Assembly (NCBI GenBank): GCA_028599035.1 | Contig: JAQRMT010000041.1 | Location: 1 to 11,509, forward strand | DNA: 11,509 bases | Direction of reading: 5' to 3' | DNA from: Gammaproteobacteria bacterium | Lineage (GTDB): Bacteria > Pseudomonadota > Gammaproteobacteria > PS1 > Pseudothioglobaceae | Shown here: positions 6,710 through 11,509 of the stretch, one piece after another | Layout: every line of letters starts with the position of its first letter | Position numbering within the stretch: position 1 is the first letter of the stretch | Translations under genes and position numbers: made by a program | Notes under the pieces: model-generated | Told to the model about the DNA's origin: nothing | The model's database searches: none | Seen by the model: the letters and a program-made list of their open reading frames with translations, nothing else

Positions 6710-7282
6710 AAAATAAGTGGCATTTACGCTATAACGCCAGACCGTGCCTTGGACATTGACGCTGTTGAAAAAATACTCATTCAACACAATATCAGTATTT
6801 TACAATACCGACATAAGACAACCAACACAATCATTCAACTTAACGAAGCCCAACAACTGCAGTTTTTGTGTTTAAAGCATCATACTTTATTTATCATCAA
6901 TGATGATATCAACCTAGCGAAAAAAGTAGGGGCTGGTGGTGTACATCTTGGTAAAACTGATGCATCCATTACTCAGGCAAGAGCGATATTGGGGGCTGAT
7001 GCTGTGATTGGCGCGTCTTGTTATAATGATATGAATCTAGCGCAGCAAGCGCAAAGACAAGGCGCTGATTATGTGGCATTTGGCGCTTTATTTCCCTCAC
7101 CCACTAAGCCTGATACGCCTAAATGTGGGCTAGATATTGTCGCCCAAGCTGCACAAAGTCTGAATATTCCCATTGTGGGGATTGGCGGGATTAATTTTGA
7201 CAACCAATCACAAGCCTTTGATGCAGGCTGTGATTCGGTGGCAATGATTAACGCTCTATTTCAATCAACTGACTCACGCTAG
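6683..7282 (+). CDS. thiE: Thiamine-phosphate synthase ThiE
   Basis: The only rightward gene. ThiE joins hydroxymethylpyrimidine diphosphate to thiazole phosphate to make thiamine monophosphate in the cytoplasm. The 199-aa TIM-barrel protein shows the family motifs in order: GIYAITPD (13-20), QYRHK (41-45) for pyrimidine diphosphate binding, INDD (72-75), GVHLGKTD (86-93), GASCYND (110-116), FGALFPSPTKP (133-143, the GP.FPT.TK loop with S for T) and the phosphate-binding GIGGI (166-170). The barrel ends with AMINALFQ. Start codons are unusual: GTG at 6683, or TTG at 6698, which gives the more typical short N-terminus before GIYAIT and has GTGGA about 10 nt upstream. The 5' end overlaps the divergent lptC and the 3' end overlaps the convergent helicase gene by 35 nt. 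No other thiamine gene is in view. Confidence 0.95.
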   Translation: METNLLHHHKISGIYAITPDRALDIDAVEKILIQHNISILQYRHKTTNTIIQLNEAQQLQFLCLKHHTLFIINDDINLAKKVGAGGVHLGKTDASITQARAILGADAVIGASCYNDMNLAQQAQRQGADYVAFGALFPSPTKPDTPKCGLDIVAQAAQSLNIPIVGIGGINFDNQSQAFDAGCDSVAMINALFQSTDSR

Positions 7283-10200
7283 GGCAATACAACGCACAGC
7301 GAATTGGCATTTTATAAATCTCAGACAGTGCTGTTTGGTAAGATAAGAGTTGTTTTGCGTGCTGTTTTTGTTGTCGTTGGATGAATTTTTCTAGCGATTC
7401 ATTTTGGGCGGGTTCAGCAGTTTTAAAATCAATTATCCACAGCGTGCCTTTATCAATAAACAACCTATCAATAGCGATAGCGTGCCCATCCACCACAAAC
7501 TCAGCCTCGTTTAGAGTGCTGTCTCGCTGTTTAAATAGCCAATCAAATTGTGCATCATTTTTGGTGTTGTTCAGTAGTTTTAGGATGAGCGCTTGCCAGC
7601 GTTCAATATCTTTTGGTGCCGCGCCAATTTCAATCAGTCGATTGCGAATATTCTCATCATTTGGCGTGAATAATTGTTGTTCATAATAGTGATGCACCAA
7701 CGAGCCTAGTGCGCTTTTGAATAGACGCTCGAAGTTTTGCTGATATTCAACAGATTCGCCCTGTTGTTGTGTTTTATTAGCAGGCGTTTGATAGTGAGTA
7801 AAACGATGCAATAATGGCGCATTCACCTCTTCATGTGTATCAGGCGTGTCATCAATACCCTTAAAGCGATGGGCAAAAAATGGCATTAAAAATGCCAACA
7901 AAGAACTGGCATTGGCTTTGCCAGATTGGCTCACTGCACCCAATAAATACAGGTTTGTTTTAGCACGCGTCATTGCCACATATAGCAGGCGCATGGTTTC
8001 AAATTTATTTTGTTGCGATTCAATAAATTTTAGATATTGATAAGTGCCACTTTCGTTCGTATCAACAGCCGATTTAATCGGCGCTAGCAGTAGAGATTGG
8101 CTGGCAAATTCACGCAACCGAACGATAGATGAGCCGTCACCTCTAGGCTTTTTACCCAAACTAGGGATGATAACAGTATCGAATTCCAGCCCTTTTGAGG
8201 CATGAATGGTCATCAGTTTGACTCGTGCTTTATCACTCGGCGCATATAAATTCTCCATAGCGCTTTCAATCGTCTGAATATTGAGATTATGTTGCTGTTC
8301 ACAATGGTGGATAATGCGTAAAAACTCATCTTTAATCGCCAATTCAGTGTTTGACAGCGTAGTGTCGCCTAGTCCTAATTGATTGATGGCATAAGTCAGC
8401 AATTCGACAAAATTAAACCGACCCTGACTATCAACAACCTCTTGCAAGCAATGTTGCAGGTGTTTGGCGCGTTTTTGCCCATCTTCGCTCAATTTTGTCA
8501 AGATATTTTCATCAGCAAGTTGCGTGTAAATAGCACGAGAATCATCTGCGGATAATACCAACAAATCATCCAAAACAAGCCCACACCAAGGTGCACGCAG
8601 AATACTCAACCATGCTAATTTATCACCTAAATGTAATAATGCCTTGGCAAGTGAAAACAAATCTCGTGTTAATAAATGGTTTTTCAATTTGGTAATTTCG
8701 ACCGATTCAAAGGCAATATTGTCGTCCTTCAGTTGTTGAGAAATATAGACTAAATGCGCTCGAGTACGCACCAAAACTGCTACCGTACCGAATTCGTTTT
8801 TTTCTAAGGAAATTTTGATTATCTTGCTGACTGTCTGTGCCTCAAGCCCGAATTGGTCGTGAGAAAAGGGATGGAATACAATAGCCTCTTCGTCTTCTTC
8901 ATTGGAATTTGATTGCGATTGCGAATAAGAAATTGCCCCTTGATAAATGTCATTGTGTTCGGGAAAAATACGCTGGAAAAAATCATTATTACCCTGAACA
9001 ATGCTCCTCGAAGAACGAAAATTGGTGCTTAATACCAGAGATTTTGGCGTAATATTGGCAATGCCTTGGTCTTTTACCTGCAAAAACAAACCCACCTGTG
9101 ATTCTCTAAATCGGTAAATCGACTGCATCGGATCGCCCACTAAAAACAAGGTCTTGCCATCATTTTCTTGCCATTCATTAATGAGTTTTTCAATGGTGTT
9201 AAATTGTGATGCCGAGGTGTCTTGAAATTCATCAATCAACAAATGCTGGATTTTGTAATCCAAAAATAAGATAGCATCACTCACACCCATTTTCTCATCC
9301 AACGCCTGATTAGCATTGAGCGCTACCTCAATAAAATCGTGCGCTTGTTCGTGTTCAAAGTGTAGACCTAACTGCGCCACGCAAAGTTTTAACACCTTGG
9401 CAATTGTGGCTAAAATATCAGATTGGGCTTGTGAAAAAACCACATCGGGCAAGGCGTTTAACTGCTGTAAAGCTAATCTTAATGCCTCATTAAACAACTC
9501 TGATGGTAGTTTTTTCTCCAAAGCCTTACGCCAAGTGCCACTTTTGGTTAAACAAAAATCACCAATCAACTGCCATTTTCCCAAATCCGCACAATCCACA
9601 CCAGGCAATGAGTCAATCTTATTGTAATCTAAGTTGTTACTGGACAACATCAGCGCAAAAAAATCTGCATTTAGATGTACTTTTGCTAAGTCATGCAACT
9701 CTTTAAGGTTTTGCAAAACAATTATTTGAGCAGTATCTTGCAACACTTTCGGGTCTAGCACGCCATCTCTATACAAACGCATGAGCCACTGATCTCGCTT
9801 GGACAGCATTTGCGTTACTAAACTTTCAAACCTTGCCGTATTATTATCCAAATGCAACAACAAACTGGCAATTGGTCCACCATATTCCTCATCATCAATC
9901 ATTAATAGCGTCTGCCCAGCAGCATATTTATAAGCGCTATCACGCACCCATTGTTCGGCCATAATTTGGCGCGGAACTAACTGCTCTGGCAAAGGATAAC
10001 GACTGGTAATTAAGCCATAAAGTCCGTCAATAGTGGATATTTTCAAGCGTTTTGGATTTTGCAATAACTGCCAATCCAACTCATCTGAACGCTGCATAAC
10101 ACCAAGCGCCAAATCATAAGTTATCTGCTTATGCGCCTCTTTTGGTCGAGGCTCAGAACTAGAGTGCAAAGCCAACAAGACCCGCTGCGTCATCTCAGCT

Positions 10201-10373
10201 ACTGCCTTATTAGTAAAAGTCATTGCCACCACATTCTCAGGGGCAGCACAATTTGCCAATAATTTTAAATAGCGTTGCGTCAACAACTCAGTTTTGCCTG
10301 AACCCGCAGGGGCTTGCACGATAAAAGACTGACTAATATCTAAGGCTTGTTGGCGTTGGGTTAAATCATTCAC
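7248..10373 (-). CDS. addA: UvrD/RecB-type helicase-nuclease, AddA-like
   Basis: A 1041-aa SF1A helicase with a C-terminal RecB-family nuclease, for processing double-strand DNA ends. Helicase motifs: Walker A APAGSGKT (21-28), TFTNKAVAEM (52-61), STIDGLYG (113-120), Walker B LLIDEFQDT (378-386), LVGDPMQSIYRFR (411-423), TNFRSS (450-455), KLMTIHASKGLEFDTV (719-734) and LLYVAMTRAK (796-805). Nuclease residues appear intact: H894, E958, D969, D982-F-K984, and Q1008/Y1012. It is shorter than most AddA or RecB proteins (about 1150-1200 aa) and has no four-cysteine Fe-S set, so it is AddA-like rather than AddB-like. The start is GTG at 10373, overlapping the rloB stop as GTGA; no strong ribosome site is seen, so coupling is likely. 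Neither AddB nor RecC is adjacent in the window. It could be a housekeeping AddA or part of the upstream defence module. Confidence 0.85.
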   Translation of the reverse strand: MNDLTQRQQALDISQSFIVQAPAGSGKTELLTQRYLKLLANCAAPENVVAMTFTNKAVAEMTQRVLLALHSSSEPRPKEAHKQITYDLALGVMQRSDELDWQLLQNPKRLKISTIDGLYGLITSRYPLPEQLVPRQIMAEQWVRDSAYKYAAGQTLLMIDDEEYGGPIASLLLHLDNNTARFESLVTQMLSKRDQWLMRLYRDGVLDPKVLQDTAQIIVLQNLKELHDLAKVHLNADFFALMLSSNNLDYNKIDSLPGVDCADLGKWQLIGDFCLTKSGTWRKALEKKLPSELFNEALRLALQQLNALPDVVFSQAQSDILATIAKVLKLCVAQLGLHFEHEQAHDFIEVALNANQALDEKMGVSDAILFLDYKIQHLLIDEFQDTSASQFNTIEKLINEWQENDGKTLFLVGDPMQSIYRFRESQVGLFLQVKDQGIANITPKSLVLSTNFRSSRSIVQGNNDFFQRIFPEHNDIYQGAISYSQSQSNSNEEDEEAIVFHPFSHDQFGLEAQTVSKIIKISLEKNEFGTVAVLVRTRAHLVYISQQLKDDNIAFESVEITKLKNHLLTRDLFSLAKALLHLGDKLAWLSILRAPWCGLVLDDLLVLSADDSRAIYTQLADENILTKLSEDGQKRAKHLQHCLQEVVDSQGRFNFVELLTYAINQLGLGDTTLSNTELAIKDEFLRIIHHCEQQHNLNIQTIESAMENLYAPSDKARVKLMTIHASKGLEFDTVIIPSLGKKPRGDGSSIVRLREFASQSLLLAPIKSAVDTNESGTYQYLKFIESQQNKFETMRLLYVAMTRAKTNLYLLGAVSQSGKANASSLLAFLMPFFAHRFKGIDDTPDTHEEVNAPLLHRFTHYQTPANKTQQQGESVEYQQNFERLFKSALGSLVHHYYEQQLFTPNDENIRNRLIEIGAAPKDIERWQALILKLLNNTKNDAQFDWLFKQRDSTLNEAEFVVDGHAIAIDRLFIDKGTLWIIDFKTAEPAQNESLEKFIQRQQKQHAKQLLSYQTALSEIYKMPIRCALYCPSVSQLIEIER

Positions 10374-10972
10374 CGTTTTTTGATATTTTGCAAATATTCT
10401 ACCAGCTTATTAATGTTAGTATGCGGATTGCCTTTTGCATTATTACAGGCAACTGCTAATTTATCTTGCAGTATTGGAAAAATATCTTCACTTTTCCCAT
10501 ATTCTGGGAAATATTTTTTAAATTCTTTATCTTTTCTCAACTTATCAAAACAAGTGAATGGCTTGGTCGTCTTATAATAATGTAATAACAACCAAAATTC
10601 AAAACAAGGCTCCGAGAAAGCGTAACAATACACACCTTTTGGTTGCTTTATTTGATCAATTTGATTTTTAGTTTCTTGATATTTTGTATGTCTATCCTTA
10701 TCAAAAACACAATAAACTTTATCGTATGGATTGCCCGATTTTTTGGCTTCCTGATAAAGTTTTTTTGCCTCTTTGAGTAGGCTGTCAGGTGTAGTTTGTT
10801 TAATATCCTGCACTTTTATATTTACAGTGCTAAGTTTTAAATGTCTTATCAAACCATTAAAATAATTAATTTCAGTTTCTTTGCCTTCACAAACAATTAA
10901 AACCCTGTCATAAGGCTCTTTTATTGCAGCTTTCCTAGGGCTATAACTAGATTTTATTTTGCGTTTTGCCAT
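10370..10972 (-). CDS. rloB: RloB family protein (TOPRIM-like), likely phage-defence effector
   Basis: A 200-aa basic, soluble protein. The N-terminus is Lys/Arg-rich (KRKIKSSYSPRK). It is followed by a TOPRIM-like core: strand plus acidic motif VLIVCEGKETEINYF (24-38, with E29), and VYCVFDKDRH (86-95) carrying the D91-x-D93 pair. Next is the RloB hallmark SEPCFEFWLLLHYY (120-133), and near the end NPHTNINKLVEYL (182-194). The name comes from restriction-linked genes in Campylobacter R-M loci. RloB domains paired with an AAA15 ATPase occur in AbiL-type abortive infection systems, and the TOPRIM-like core suggests a metal-dependent nuclease; both the role and the activity here are inferences. 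The AAA15 gene ends 5 nt upstream and the helicase start overlaps its stop by 4 nt, so the three form one unit. GC content is near 30%, lower than in the helicase. Confidence 0.85.
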   Translation of the reverse strand: MAKRKIKSSYSPRKAAIKEPYDRVLIVCEGKETEINYFNGLIRHLKLSTVNIKVQDIKQTTPDSLLKEAKKLYQEAKKSGNPYDKVYCVFDKDRHTKYQETKNQIDQIKQPKGVYCYAFSEPCFEFWLLLHYYKTTKPFTCFDKLRKDKEFKKYFPEYGKSEDIFPILQDKLAVACNNAKGNPHTNINKLVEYLQNIKKR

Positions 10973-10977
10973 ATTTT

Positions 10978-11509
10978 TTATCTTAAATACGGCACCGCAC
11001 CATAACGACCTGAAAGATAAAACTTTTCAATATTTTCAGCACCTTTTCTGACCTTAAAATCAGCAAGCGAAAACAACTCTGTCACATTATCTTCTTTTTC
11101 ACAAAACCAAATTTGATCTCGCCGAAAAATTTCTTGGTCAAGCAACGAAGTTTCATGCGTTACAAAAATTAACTGCGCACCGTTTTTATTAATCTTTGGA
11201 TTATGAAACATATTAACTAAATACGCCACCAAGTTTGGGTGCAAACTATTGTGCAACTCATCCATCACCAAGCAATAACCATTTTCTAATACATCTAACC
11301 ATGGCCCTGAAAGCCTAAATAGTTTTTGCGTTCCATCTGATTCTTGGTTGTCAAAATCAAAAGATACCGCTTTACCATTATCAGATATATGTTGGGTTTC
11401 CACTTTAAATTCTTTAAGTTTTGATAAATCCTCACCTTCTTTTTCTAAAATTTTCTTGACTTCATCAGGAATTTTTTCTACATCTACTTTTTCCTCAAGC
11501 ACAGAAAAA
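10978..11509 (-). CDS. AAA15/ABC-type ATPase (RloA/AbiLi-like), C-terminal part only
   Basis: The reading frame is open to the right edge, so only the C-terminal 177 or so residues are present. A GTG at 11502 lies in frame but is almost certainly internal. Visible parts of an ABC/SMC-like ATPase of the AAA15 (COG1106) group: signature-like QESDGTQKLF (about 11346-11317), Walker B CLVMDEL with the catalytic glutamate (about 11283-11254) followed by the D-loop-like HNSLHP, switch histidine in FVTHE (about 11166-11152), and the family's C-terminal LSGRYGAVPYL. The Walker A motif and N-terminus lie outside the window. Such ATPases are the sensor or regulatory partner of a nuclease in several anti-phage systems (AbiL, PARIS, and OLD/Gabija in fused form). 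Here the RloB gene follows after 5 nt. The stretch is AT-rich. Confidence 0.88.
   Translation of the reverse strand, partial: FSVLEEKVDVEKIPDEVKKILEKEGEDLSKLKEFKVETQHISDNGKAVSFDFDNQESDGTQKLFRLSGPWLDVLENGYCLVMDELHNSLHPNLVAYLVNMFHNPKINKNGAQLIFVTHETSLLDQEIFRRDQIWFCEKEDNVTELFSLADFKVRKGAENIEKFYLSGRYGAVPYLR

Noticed and set aside
9316..9627. 103-codon plus-strand frame inside the helicase gene (and a similar one at 7381-7686)
   Set aside because: Cysteine- and serine-rich translations typical of a reverse-complement shadow; the minus strand has a continuous helicase-nuclease with all motifs.
11500..11502. GTG as the start codon of the AAA15 ATPase
   Set aside because: No ribosome site fits, the frame stays open to the window edge, and the Walker A region expected upstream is missing, so the gene simply continues outside.
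1..11509. CRISPR array, insertion sequence, tRNA or rRNA
   Set aside because: No regularly spaced direct repeats, transposase motifs, terminal inverted repeats or cloverleaf sequences were seen; the stretches between genes are all shorter than about 160 bases.

Overview
The window looks like a chemolithotrophic sulfur-oxidising gammaproteobacterium of the SUP05/Thioglobus or bivalve-symbiont type. The basis is a low-to-moderate GC content (about 40-48% in hand-counted core-gene stretches), a complete reverse APS pathway in the order sat-aprM-aprB-aprA (known from Allochromatium vinosum and SUP05-type bacteria), and compact packing with overlapping genes. The taxon is an inference; there is no rRNA gene here. 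Every gene except thiE is on the minus strand.

Left end (1-593): a partial SlyD-type FKBP peptidyl-prolyl isomerase runs off the left edge. It lies 2 nt behind a 120-aa protein that I do not recognise (possibly NTF2-like). A perfect 14-bp hairpin with A/T tracts on both sides, plus a second 12-bp hairpin, separates these from the sulfur operon.

Sulfur region (594-5292): sat, aprM, aprB and aprA form one transcription unit read leftward. A clear -10 box and two inverted repeats lie upstream of sat. AprBA oxidises sulfite with AMP to APS, AprM probably passes the electrons to the quinone pool, and Sat converts APS and PPi into ATP and sulfate.

Envelope and cofactor region (5293-7282): lptC (with an unusual repeat-bearing C-terminal extension) overlaps lptA by 8 nt; no lptB follows. 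The 5' ends of lptC and the divergent thiE (thiamine-phosphate synthase) overlap. The 3' end of thiE overlaps the convergent helicase gene by 35 nt.

Right end (7248-11509): a 1041-aa AddA/RecB-type helicase-nuclease is the last gene of a leftward cluster. It is preceded by an RloB-family (TOPRIM-like) protein, which it overlaps by 4 nt, and by the C-terminal part of an AAA15/ABC-type ATPase that continues past the right edge. The ATPase-RloB pair resembles AbiL-type phage defence and is clearly AT-richer (about 30% GC by hand count) than the helicase gene. Either a defence cassette has landed directly upstream of a housekeeping recombination nuclease, or the three genes form an ATPase + TOPRIM-like + UvrD-type helicase system with the same parts list as Gabija. 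This is the most interesting part of the window. No tRNA, rRNA, CRISPR array, insertion sequence or origin was seen.
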